From Pyrrhosoma nymphula (taxonomy: Eukaryota; Arthropoda; Insecta; Odonata; Coenagrionidae): a DNA stretch of 64,000 nt. Each line of letters opens with the position of its first letter. Position 1 is the stretch's first letter. This document shows positions 23,320 through 35,400 of this stretch, one piece after another. Where the stretch lies: contig OY754332.1 of assembly GCA_963573305.1 (NCBI GenBank), positions 47,281,559-47,345,558 of the forward strand, written 5' to 3'. A program made the translations under genes and the position numbers. A model generated the notes under the pieces. It made no database searches. It was not told the DNA's origin and was given only the letters and a program-made list of their open reading frames with translations.

Positions 23320-26300
23320 AATAAACATAACTGACATACAAAAATATCTCTTAAAAAACTAACACTTAAGGTTAGTAGCATATAAAAAATAGACGGTAAG
23401 GAGAGGTATTCCATGGAATAATAGGGAAAGGCATCCTCATTTACAAAGTTTAAGAGCTTTATCATTTACGGCAATACTAACAAGCATAGAGAAGTATTCT
23501 TCTCCATTACCGTTTGCCGTAATTTACAATTTTGTTCTTATGGTAGTTTTCTAACAGCATCAGAGTAAACATTGCAGAGTATACATAGTATCTCTGCATT
23601 TTAGAATGCAAATTGTCGGTACATCATGATCAAATTTTAGTATTTATGTCACTCACCTAGTGATAATACACATTCAATAAGGGTAAAAATAATGTTTTAA
23701 CTTCACCTCCAGGAATATGCCGGAATATACACCTTTAGTGGATTTCCTAGAATCGACTTTTCACAAGCTGGCAAACCTACCACGGATGGATTGAGTTTAT
23801 GAACTTTTCCCTAATTTCCGGGGCTTGAATTATGTATCTGAAATAATTTGACGGACCGCCCAGCTTCCTAGCGAACAATGAAAGAGCTGCAAGCCATCCG
23901 TCTGTACATTCCCCTGACAAACTATAATTCTTTCACCCTCGTGCCTCTGGCCGGCCGTGCAGTCACCTCGCCGGCCCTGGATTTCCGGGCCAACCGGGCC
24001 GCTCTCCCGGCAACGAGGGGCCGGAATCGAATTGCAAAACTCCCGGTTCAACGCCCCAAGTCGCTCGCCAAAATTAGTCCACTTTATGAGCAAGTTTAAT
24101 TTTTTCCAAATAAACTCTGCGATCACTGGTTCCAAAAGCACTGACAATTTGCAAATGAAACGCAACTTCGAAATTTCTCCAGTGCAAAAATGGTAGAATT
24201 AACTTGACTAAAAATGCCGCATAAAGTATTTTACTCCGAGGCGCCTGTTCTAATGGTTTGTGTGATTAACAAGCCTGGTGATTCTGTACGCAACAGAACT
24301 GTAAGCGCACGGTAAACGACATTAAAACAGCAGAATATATCACATTGACCATCAATGCAAGCATATGTATTTATTAATGATTCAAACGAATACGTACAAA
24401 AATTACAATGATATACTCTAATCTAAGAACTTATACCAATAAAATAAAACGCCAATTCGTCAACTATTAGCCATCATTGAATACATTATTTGATATGTAA
24501 TGAATATAACAGTGATTCTAGCATGTAGATTACGTTTTAAACAGGATTACTTGCTCGGTAGATGAGAAAAAAGAAGGTCACCGATTCGAATCTCATCTCG
24601 AATCTGGGTGCAGTGCTGCCTCCGGCTGGTCGATCCCAAAGCAATCCCATAAAGATTAGGACCCTGATCAGATTGTGGGATACCATTTGTGTCCAGAAAT
24701 CTCGAAGAGTTCACTCTGAAGGAAAAATTGCCCACCGGCGTGAAACAACGGCAGAGATTCACTCCGAATAGATCCTCCGCGCTCTCGAAGAACAGACAAG
24801 CAGCTTTGGCCTACCACAGAAGTTTTCGACTCCACAATAATGTACAACATCCTTGCTCGCGGCTGCATTATGACAGCTTTTTTCCCAGTTGCCAGCGAGG
24901 TGCTTTTCCCATACATCGTCAATCTAGCCGTGTACTTGAACCCTTTACAGCCCAACGTCGAGCCCCATAGTCTTCGACAGTGTATTCCCTTGCACAAAGT
25001 CCAACGCAGTGTCACTCGACATATTCAGTTTCTATGATATTTTTAGTTATTTAATTTAAATTGTATTAAATGCATAGAGTACGTCATGAAGTTTATAATA
25101 AAGTTTCAAAATCAAATTTTATTATACAAGAAACGACTTATAGATGTACTTTTTTAAATTAACGACCAGACGTAAATGTAGACCCCTCAGAAAAGATGTT
25201 AAGTAGTTGGCCCAAACTGCAAAACGTAAGAAAAACTAGAGCTAGGCAGCGAGATCATTGAAGGAATACTGCCTCGCGTTGCCATTAAGAGAACATCCGC
25301 TCATCCGCTATCACACTGATGGTGCTTTAGATGAGTAGTGGAGATTTGAACTCTGAAGGTGGGGTGGCGGGGTGGGGTGGGGGGGGGGGGGGCTCGCTAT
25401 CGCCAGGGTTGTGAATAAGCCTCGATGTGATGCCGATCGCAGCTCCTCAGACAAGAAGGTCGAGAGTCGAACCTTTCCGTCCATGAGCGTTGAAATTGAA
25501 CATAAATATAGCGCCAAGGTTAAAAATCCCCATGCCTTTCCGAGATAGTGTCTCACCCAAGGTTGAAGCCATCACGCCATTCCGGTACAGTATTGATTTC
25601 AACCTGGAAATTTTTAAGAAGAAGCGAATGATCACGGCAGGCCCTGACCCTGGCAGAGTGTTCGTAATCACGAGGGCAATTTTCTTGCGGAAGCTACACA
25701 TTGAGTTGACTCGAAAGGAATAATTAGAATTCGACGGTTGACTTCTCTGACAATTGGTGCGCTCGAACCCGTCACCGATTCCGAGGAGAGGAGAATTCGA
25801 CGGCGGGCAACGCCTAAGAGGATTGATGGCACCCTCAGTCGTTACCGACTGCAGAGCAAAGCGGTCGCGATGATCGATTGAGTGACCTATAAAACATCTG
25901 TGCCCTCACAAGCGCCACTTAGCCAAGCAATACAAGTTTCCCTAGTCTGCCTCCTTCGCGGCAATGTTTCGTGTTCCATGAAATCCACCGAAACAAGGTC
26001 GGTTGCGGAATTCCCACATGCTGTGGCATCCTAAGCTGGAGCAACTTCTAAGCCTCTCATTTCACTTCAACTGAATTGATGGCTCCTCATTAAATACAGA
26101 TAACAAAGAAATAACCGTGCTCATTACTTCCTTGTTCTCTCAGAAATGACAGTTAAATAAAACTCGTCAGTGAGACGTCTGTGGAAAACAGCAAGTCACC
26201 AAATCCATTTGCATAAAAAAATAATATCAGTCTTAAAGTGATGTCAGCTCTTTGAGGATGACACATGGATGCATCAGTCGTGAGAAAATATAATTATTAT

Positions 26301-29300
26301 AATCCAATGGAAAGTATTACGAGTTCAACAGAACGGTAATGTAGTTATTAAAATATTTGCAGGAAACACTGCTACTTTATGCCTCTGTCTCCTGCTCAAA
26401 GTGGGATGAGTAAGAGGAGCTTCGGTTCCCTTCAGGTATTCTCCATTAACAGATAGATCATAAAGCCTCCGACTACGAAGAACCCTGAAGGGAATTTATA
26501 GTATTTGAGACACGAAGAGGAATACCTCCGCCGGAAATGAATTAGCAATTTAAGACGAAATAACCTTGCCTCCCATCTCTCAACCGATCTATGAAATTTT
26601 CAAGACCCACAAAAGCCCGACCACGGAAAGAATAGTCAGCTTGACCTTCATGCAACATTGCTTTCTGACAAAGGAATCAAAAATACTACAAAAAAGGGAA
26701 TGATTTACGCTTAATGGAGAGAATGTTAACCCTGCCTGGAAGGATATTTACATGTCAACATATCCCTTGATTTTGTGAGAAAAAAAGTTTCTTTTGAGCA
26801 CCTCCGTAATACAGGATGTTTTTGAGCGTTGAATATAGGCTCCCACATACATTTCAGATCAATTGATTAACTTTTCACTTCAGATCGTCTTATCATTGAG
26901 AGAATAAATGATAAAGCAAACAACGTAAGCGACTGTGAAGTCACACATCGATTAGAATGACTCATTATTCCGACTCGAGCGTCTCACTCGTCAAGAATCA
27001 AGAGTAACCCTTCCACATCTGCATAATGATACAGCATCATAAATGCTGGGCGGCTCATCCCATCCAGCGTCAGCTCAGGAGCAGAGGAGGTCCATCAACG
27101 AAAGGGGCTAAAAAAATAAGACAACCGTTCCCCACCTGATTTGTTCGCCCTTCCATGCGCTTCGAGTCAACATCTGCAGGAAATCTTTTCATACGAGCGA
27201 CCAATTCACTCCTCGGCAAACGAGAGCCACGTATTCACTCTCCCCCCACCCACAAACCCACCACCACCCTCCCCCCAAAACTCTCCCGCCAACCTTGAAT
27301 CGCGAAACAAGAGAATTGAATTCCTAAATCGGCATGGACAGGCACTCCACATGCATACCTATCACGCCCATGCCCATTCTGGGCATGAAGAGTCGAAAGA
27401 GTTCTTTATTCTCGACGCCACACCGGAAAAACTGACTCCGTTTCAATGATGTTTATTTATTTGAAGTAAATCCAAAAACCTGCTTATTACATTGGATGAC
27501 CAACAAACAAATAAATTAGAAGCGTTAACAAAATATAAAAACAATAACAGAAAAATGGAAAACGTACAAAATAACAGAAAAACGTGGACTGGGATTTAGT
27601 GATGAGTAAACAGGTATATTTGCTCGCGTGATTTTTAAGGAAGGGTCTGAAAGCGGAGGGTTACGAGAAGAGGTAGGGGGAGTGTGAATTCGAAGCCTGG
27701 GAGTTAAAAATTTTTGGAATTCGGTAGAATAGGGAACGCTGGGATATTGAAAGACTTAAGTTGGGGATGTTTATAAAAACAACTATTGCGTGAGGTACGA
27801 GGAGGAACATGAAGTGGAAGGAGAGGAAGAAGGTTATTGTTATGGAGAGTACCACTCCAGTTTCATCCGTCCTGCCCAATATTTGCAAACCTCCTTCGAT
27901 GCTGCAACATTTATGCATTGATTCGTGCATACCCTCCTGTTCTTATACTCTCAATATTCCTCCTCTGAGTCTCTTCCACCAAATTCGCCCGTGGATTTCG
28001 TGGTTCACGCCTTCATCTCACACCATTTACTCCTCTATGAAAAATATGTAAAGTAATTCCACTCTCATCCATTCTCAGCATGGCCAAACAAACGAAGCAC
28101 GCTCCTTACTCTTCTACTATGAATTTCCATAAAGTTTTTATTAATTTTCCTCCAGTTAAATGTATCCACTTTCTCTAAATAACTGATTATGTAATATATG
28201 AGCTCTAATATCATATAATTGTATTTTGTATATGTTCATAGTGGACGATGAAGACAAAGTACAACATAATACTTAATTTTTTTACTAGTTTTACCGCAGC
28301 AAAAAATTCTCAGTTGACCCATACCCACTGCAATACAAACAAAAAATTCCACAGCATGAAATAGTAAATTAAATAGTATTTCCCTTATAAGGGTTCAGGG
28401 CCGACTTCTGGGGCATAACCCACGAAATTATTTCAGGAGGGGTTGTGGGAGTATGGTGGCCTCCAACACCACCCCCCCCTCCGTTAATGTTGATCGCATT
28501 TCGGGGTCTTTTCCGGCGACGGAAGGCAGCGAAGCGTCGAAAATTGGATTCCGGGGGAAAAATTCCTTTTTGCTGAAAAATTTGCCGCACTCTCCGGCTT
28601 CACGGCAGAGGTCGGTGGATTTAGGGGGAGGAAGCACGGTGAAAGGGAGCGGACGCACATTGGCGCCTTTTAGGGGAGGACGGGGGTGCAGGAGGTGCGG
28701 GTCCTAGGCCTCGCAAACGCTCTGCGCGGCACCCGAACTCTCCCGCGGGACGAGGCGAGGGCGACGCCCCAGTTGAGTGAAAAAAAGGTCGTGAAACTAC
28801 AAAAAAAAATGGTTGTTGCGTTATTTAGGCAAGTTTGACGACGAACAGGTTAAAATTCAATTTCGAAAAAATGAATCGACAATTTTGTTCCGTAATAAGT
28901 GCCTATTTCTTTTAGTTATCATAGCATCCTCACTCACCTGCGAGAAACTATTATGTTGGCATTCTTCTAATGTGGCTAGACCATTTATAAGGATGAACTA
29001 AACGTTCACTTGATTATCTAATGACAAAACTGACAACAACAAGCAAACGTAATAGATTCTACAAGTCTCAGTTAAAAAAATCGCTAATCCTTTCATTTCC
29101 ATTGAAGTCCTAAATAGAATTGTCTTCAACTATGAAAATTTTGTCTACGGCTATGCTTCACCAAGCCGACAAACGAACCACAAGTGTCATTTAATTTAAC
29201 AAGCAAAGCTCAACTGGCTAGGATTCTCAGCATTCTCTCATGTTTCATTGTCACCTGATAAACAAAGCCAGCATCATGAATCACATTAATCGGCTGAGCA

Positions 29301-30195
29301 TAACGGCTAACGTAAATATGGAGGCTTCATCAAATGCACGCACGCCAAATATTTGCGCAGAGCTCCGCAAGAGACAATTAGCCAGCCACATGAATATGGA
29401 ATGCTGCCAATCAAACGCGGCCATGACCGTGAAATTAATATCGATCCCGGTGATTACGGATGGTGAAAAGGCAAAGCAAAAGATTTGCGCACGGAGAGCC
29501 ACAACACTCCATTCATTCCCGGCGGAACAATGCCTCCGGTAGACAGGGTGTCGCCGCGTCCACCGACCCACACCTCCAAGTCGGTCAATAGACGAGAACG
29601 CCGAGCCGTCAAAACACACTGCGCCCGAGTCCAGATGGATGGAATCGCCGCGAATCCTCCCGGCGATAATCAATCAATAATAATAATGCACAAAAAATCC
29701 CTTTGCCTCTCGTTGAATATTCCGATCCCATTTCCAAATCTCTCGAGTCTATTTACCGAAAATTGCCATGGACTTGACGAGAAAATAAATTGAAGGACAT
29801 GGAATTTATCTTGGGAAAATTGTGAAAATACGCGTTTCTAATTAAGCGTTTTGATTTTCTCTGCGGCAGCTACCGAGGCTAAAAAGGCCATGGAAGAATT
29901 TCGCAATGTGACACGATTCAAACGGACTGAGAAAACAGCAACACGATATTAGGAATCGTGGTAGAAGATAAAAATACGAGGGAAATATGCTCAAGTTGAT
30001 CACTAGGAAGAGATCTCTTTTAAACATACTTATTAAGCCCAACCACCAAAATGACGTACTTCTGGGGAAGTATGAGGCCAATACGTTGCGTAGTAATATC
30101 TGAAATGACGATGGCAAATGCGAAAGTGAAAATTGTTTTTTTTTCCCTCGAAACGCAACGATCTTCCAGGAAACTGTAATTGATACGAATTTTAC
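23320..30195. other. Long stretch without a supportable gene
   Basis: Contains many short overlapping frames. A 115-codon minus-strand frame at 24,668-25,015 is the most protein-like but I do not recognise it. A tRNA B-box-like word (CCGATTCGAATC) at 24,578 may mark an old SINE. A poly-G run of about 14 lies at 25,380. GC-rich blocks occur at 23,940-24,060 and 28,430-28,790, the latter with high CpG. No domain, splice-linked exon series or repeat family copy could be defended. Confidence 0.35.
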
Positions 30196-30196
30196 C

Positions 30197-30230
30197 TTTT
30201 CCTGGAAAACCTCGAGGTTTTCCTGGAAAA
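30197..30230. repeat. 34-bp near-perfect palindrome
   Basis: Arms of 17 bases meet at CTCGAG (30,211-30,216). Sixteen of 17 pairs match, the exception being 30,203 with 30,224. Each arm contains a TTTTCC word. No role can be assigned. Confidence 0.8.
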
Positions 30231-30234
30231 TAAA

Positions 30235-32215
30235 ATATTTTCTTTTGGATGAAAGGTTTCATACAGAAATTTCTTCAAACCTCTTTGGTGTTATTAAAAA
30301 AGAAAAGATTTAGTTTTATCGAGGGTAATTCGGAAATAAAAAAACATCTTCTCTTTAATAACGTTTTGGAATATAATGCATTTCATCTTCTGGGCTTAAA
30401 ATACATTCTTTATGATCTTCAGATTAAAAGTGTACATATTTTGGTACATGGTACAAAATGGTGCTATTAATTACGTGCGTAATGTATACATACTTTTTTC
30501 GAGAAACGACCCAAATATGTACACTTTGATGCTGAAGTTCACAAAGAATTTATTGCAAGCCTTGAAGATGGAATAATATTCCGAAAAGTTGGAAAAGAGT
30601 AACTGTTTTTTCATTTCTGACCTACACTCGGTAAAGCCAATTCTTTTGAATAATTGAGGTCGATATGATGAACACTTGGTTACTACAATGCTCTATAATT
30701 CCTCAACTGTGAGGCGGAATTAGCATGATTACCCTGCGTCGATGCTGAAATAGTTTTGAAAATGGGTGGGAATATTTATTAACGTTTACCAATTAATTAC
30801 CGATAGCAAAGCAGATACTTTTGAGAAAACAATTAGGCATATGGGAAAAGCAAGTACTTATTGGAAACCAACTTCATTTTTTCCCTTTGGATTCCCTAGA
30901 ATAATGTACGCCTTCCTTGAAATGCTTCTACGCACTCCATTCGGCATTGAACTGCGGAAGAAATGGGCACATTATAGACGGAACCCCTCGAATACCGGGA
31001 GCAGAATTTTATTTCCAGGAAATTTCCCGTCTCGTGGCGGCATCAAAAGAGCCAACTTCTCGCGGATCTTGGGCAAGAGTCAAGAGTCAAGGACGGCATT
31101 TTGAAAGCGAAGAGCTCATCGCCGCCTTCAAACTACTACTTCGCCGCCGCCTATGGAGTGCTCTTCGCCGAATCGCAAGGCAGGGTTAAGCCCGAACCCC
31201 ACGAGAGAGGAAGGCGTGGGAGATGAAACAGAGACGCGAGACTGATCTATTTACGCCCACGCACTGCGCTGCGAGCCACCGCAGGGGCGTATGGAAGGGG
31301 ATGTCAGGTCATTCGCCACGAAAAAGGCATCTGATGCTCCCGGGAATCACGTTGTGGCACCACGTTTTAAAAAATGATGTACACTTAATGCAGTCCGCAT
31401 AATAAATTATGAAACTCGCCGACTAAAGTTCATCATCAGCAGCCGTCGATCCAAAGATTGGTTTACTGCAGCTCACCACCCTTATCTCCTTTAAGTTAGG
31501 TAAGCTAACTGCTTCATTCCCTCAGCTTGACGTCCATTATTTTTCCGATGCATTCCATTCATGATCTTCATCTGTAATTAATTCCATTCATTTCTCCTTC
31601 CAGTATTGTTTTCAATTTCGATAGGGTGGCTAAATGTGCCCAAGGATTTTTTTCTTCTACTTTTTCTGGTTTCCATCATGCCTCCCTTCTCTCCAACTCT
31701 AAGGTCATAACCTACAAAGGTAACTTATTGACGACTCAGGTTACGACTTAAGTCATTATCAAGACATGAAGAATTAAGACAGCCACTCAGAGCTAAACAT
31801 CCCGTTCATCCCGTCCCAATAAATTAAAAAAATAATGTAACAATTGGTTAGAGCACATTTTGAAGATGCCGAACAACATATTACCCCAGATATTTCTAAA
31901 CTGCAGACAAACTGGTAAAATATGTTGTGCAAAGATGCGATGGAAGAACCAGCTTCCAACCTGAAGCGTGACAGGCCAAACGGCTTAATCCTAGACCGTT
32001 ATTGATGGTAATGATGAACTTATCGACGATTCTAATGAAATTATGTTCACAGTGGACATCATTAATGAGTGAGAAGAAAGAATGTTTGTACATACTAATC
32101 ACATCTACGTGCAACGCTACGTTGCAAGTGTTCCCGAATTCGATCCATTCTATTAATTCAGTATCTATCACACTCCTCCCTCATCCTAGATCTGCTCCCG
32201 TCCTTCACTCCCTGT
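30235..32215. other. No gene seen
   Basis: AT-rich with a small GC-rich part near 31,160-31,280. Frames at 30,766-31,189 overlap each other and lack a domain. Confidence 0.35.
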
Positions 32216-32216
32216 C

Positions 32217-32415
32217 GTAGTAGTAGTAGTATTTTTGTTTAACGCGCATCAACGGCTGAGGTCATTTCGCACAACTGTCTGCCACGTGTAGACAGGGGCA
32301 ACAGCACTCGGACGAATCGGAGGATCACCCCTCCAAACTCGAGCCGAGCCCAACGATGCTTAACTTCGGTGACTGATCGGGAACCGGTGTTTCCATCGCG
32401 GCAGGCCGTTACCCC
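32217..32415 (-). mobile_element. 5S rRNA-derived SINE with (CTA)n tail
   Basis: On the minus strand the head carries a recognisable 5S rRNA internal promoter region: CACCGAAGTTAAGCATCGTT (compare the 5S CACCGAAGTTAAGCAACGTC block), then GGGCTCGG and GGAGGGGTGATCC, matching the 5S C-box GGATGGGTGACC. A GGTTCCCGATC word precedes it. Downstream, an unrelated body of about 110 bp ends in repeated CTA triplets (32,217-32,231). 5S-derived SINEs (SINE3 class) are known in several animals. A functional 5S gene is excluded by the body and the substitutions. Confidence 0.75.
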
Positions 32416-32419
32416 ACTC

Positions 32420-35400
32420 CCTGTCTGTTTGGTTCTATTTTGCTCATATTCAGTGTTAAATGCTACTTTGTCATTCATTTATTTAATGCTGTTATTTGCT
32501 ATATGTCTCCTTGTTCATTTCTTTCGGATTAATGCCGTTATTTGTCCACTGAAGTTGGCTTTGAGCTGTTTTTGGACGTGAATAAAAAATAAATAATCTT
32601 AGCTCAGCGAGAAGCTTCGCGTGAGTTCCTAGCTCCATTAACTGCGGCACATCCTCTCTAAACTCATGGCAGTTTATCCACGAAGCGCACCGCTTTCCTC
32701 GGTATCTACAAGGAAACTTGGTACCTTTTCGATTCCGTGTTTTGTAGCTTATTTCTCGTGTTATACTCATCTGCGCAGGATCCCAGATTCTCGAGGTGTA
32801 CTCTTAGAGGTGACGCGTAACTGATAGTAAATATCTACGGGGAAAATTCATGGAATCGCACCTCTAATTCCCGGAAAAGTGAGTGTGGGCTGGCAGGGAG
32901 GAGGTTGGGTGGGTGAGGGGGGGGGCGCCGGGAAATCCCTCTTGGGCGCCACCCTGCCTCCCCGGTGTGTCTGACTCACCTGGTGGGCGCACGGTCGGCA
33001 TGGCGACGCCACGCCCGCCAGAAACACCCGCGGCTAGGCGATTCCGGGAAGGGGAATAGGGGTCATGGGGCGCGTAAGGGTTGCCAACCCCTGGAGAGTT
33101 GACATCAGGAGTTCCCCGTTCCGCGGTTAGGAATTTTCTGGGAGATAAAGTGGCAGGCATGGTTACAACTATAGTGAAAAATATATTCATCATTGTTGAA
33201 CCTCGAAAATGACAGTGTGTACGCGGAACCATGGCCGGGGCGCATTAAAAAAGAGTAAAGATTTTCCAATGAGTTTTTATCTTACCATTATGATTAGGTA
33301 CTGAACAACATTAATATTCAATTCGATCAAAATTGAACTAGCTCTACCAAGGACTATAATTTTGGTGATTTAACACGGTTTCTTCAACAAAAACTTAGAA
33401 ATTACCTGCGGTAGGTTTTAGAATTGTATCATGAATTAAGAAATATATCGTTATAAACCTAAATGTCGCACTTATTCTCATAATAACTTATTTTTAGAAC
33501 TTCATGAGCAAGATTACGAGAGGTCAAAAGGCAGAAATGACAGTAAAATCTCGATATCGTCTCTACACAGCCGACTCTAAACTGCATTTTTTCTTTCGTC
33601 TGTTAGAAAGGATAATTTTACCTTAATAAACAAACTATGTATAATTCGTATGGCTGTTGTCCTTACTCTTCGATTGAAGGTAACCGGGGTACTGTTTTTT
33701 GTATTTTAGGCAGGTTCAGTCCCAGGTTTAACTTTTTCCCTTGAGTCATTAAATTAGACAGAATAATTCCTGTAAATGACAAAACAATTGGACATGCATC
33801 CATTGATTCCATTTTCCACATATCTTAGATCTCTTCGGCAAGTTCTGCATGTTTATTCATTTTGCATGATAGTGAATTCTGTTACATTCTCTTAGTTTGT
33901 TATGCTACTGTAATGTATAAAAACTAAACGAAACGTTCGGGGGATCATTCAGAACACCCGAGCGCATACCCCTCCCGCGTCTCTTCCAAACAAACACTGT
34001 TTCACGATCCAATTCGGTACTATCCCGGAAGATTATCGCCTAGCTGAGGACGAGAACCCTACGACCCTGGAGGCGGGAGATTATAAGAATTATCGGCGAA
34101 TTCCCGGAGTCTCCCGGAGAATCCAGGAGGGTTGGCACCGCTAGGGGGGTGACTTGCGGCTAGGAAAGAGGGAGGGGTCGATGCAGCGAATGGAGAGCCA
34201 TCTCCCGGCTGGTGTGGGCGGAGGAGACGGCGAAAGTGCTTTTTTCCTTCCCGGGGCGGTGGGGGGGGGGGGGTAGGTGAAGGGGGGGATAAAGGGGGGG
34301 GGGGGACGGTCGACGACGTCGAAAAGGGATTCATTACGGTTCGTCGCCGGCTTTCCTGCCGCCGACGCCGCTGCCAGACGCTCCTCCACACAATCTGGGA
34401 TTTTTTTTACGAATTTTCCACGTAAATGCGCCGCTTTCCGGGAAATGTCCCGCCACTAAGGGGAACTGCCCAGTGTTTACGCCGGCATTTGACGTTCGGG
34501 TGAAAAAAAAGAAATGGGCGCAAATAAAGGCGTCTATTCTCGCTCCATTCTGACTCTCGACTCGCTTGCTTCATTGATCCGTAATGAGCGTGCCACCTGA
34601 GGTTTATTCATCCAGTACGCGAAACAAGCGAGCATTTGGCATTGGCAAGAAGCGCGAAGGGATAAATACTTAAATATTGCCTAATTGTTGTTTTAATTAC
34701 ATAGTGCTGGCCTAAAATAAGTTTTATAACATTATGAGTTGCCTCAACATTATACTTCTTAGTGTCTCAGGCCTGAAATATTTTTTACCTGTATCTATAA
34801 AGTTTACATCGATCATGATCAAGTACATATTTATCTCAGGTCAACGAAACCAGAAAAAAATTGCCTTCCCAAAAGGTTGGCGTACTGCACAGCCAAATTG
34901 GGTTGCCGTCAATGAATACATTTTTCTCCTCAGATCTGAACACGTCAAGAACCCTATTCTCGTTGTCAATGCACCATTCTGTTCTTAACTTTTACATAAC
35001 TTCTGGTGACATATGTTCGCAAAAATTTTAACAGTTCACGTCATAGTGTGTTGTAAATAATAGCTATATTGATACTAAGCGTGATTAAAACATCACGAGA
35101 TTCCAAGAAAATATCGTGTTGAGTAAATTCAACGTTACCACAGAGTATGAAATCGGAAAAGATTAAAGGAGAGCATTTACACAACGAGCACCAGTAAATG
35201 TGAAGAGTGCTCCATTATTCAAAATAAAACGACTTCATATGTGACACGAAGTCAAATACGATTATCAGATCTACATAAAGTACATGGGACGGCACGTTAC
35301 TCCGAAAGCTTCCCACGCGGATATGTCGCTGACAGAATCCAATTCATATAATCAATTGTGTAAATGTAAGAAAGTATCCGCCCTTGAGTGGCTTCTCGCC

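Noticed and set aside
24668..25015. 115-codon minus-strand frame with protein-like composition
   Set aside because: I could not match it to any family, and other frames in the same stretch look equally plausible. It might be a transposon relic. A translated search would decide.
32340..32412. Functional 5S rRNA gene
   Set aside because: Several substitutions in the conserved core, and the sequence runs into an unrelated SINE body with a CTA tail.
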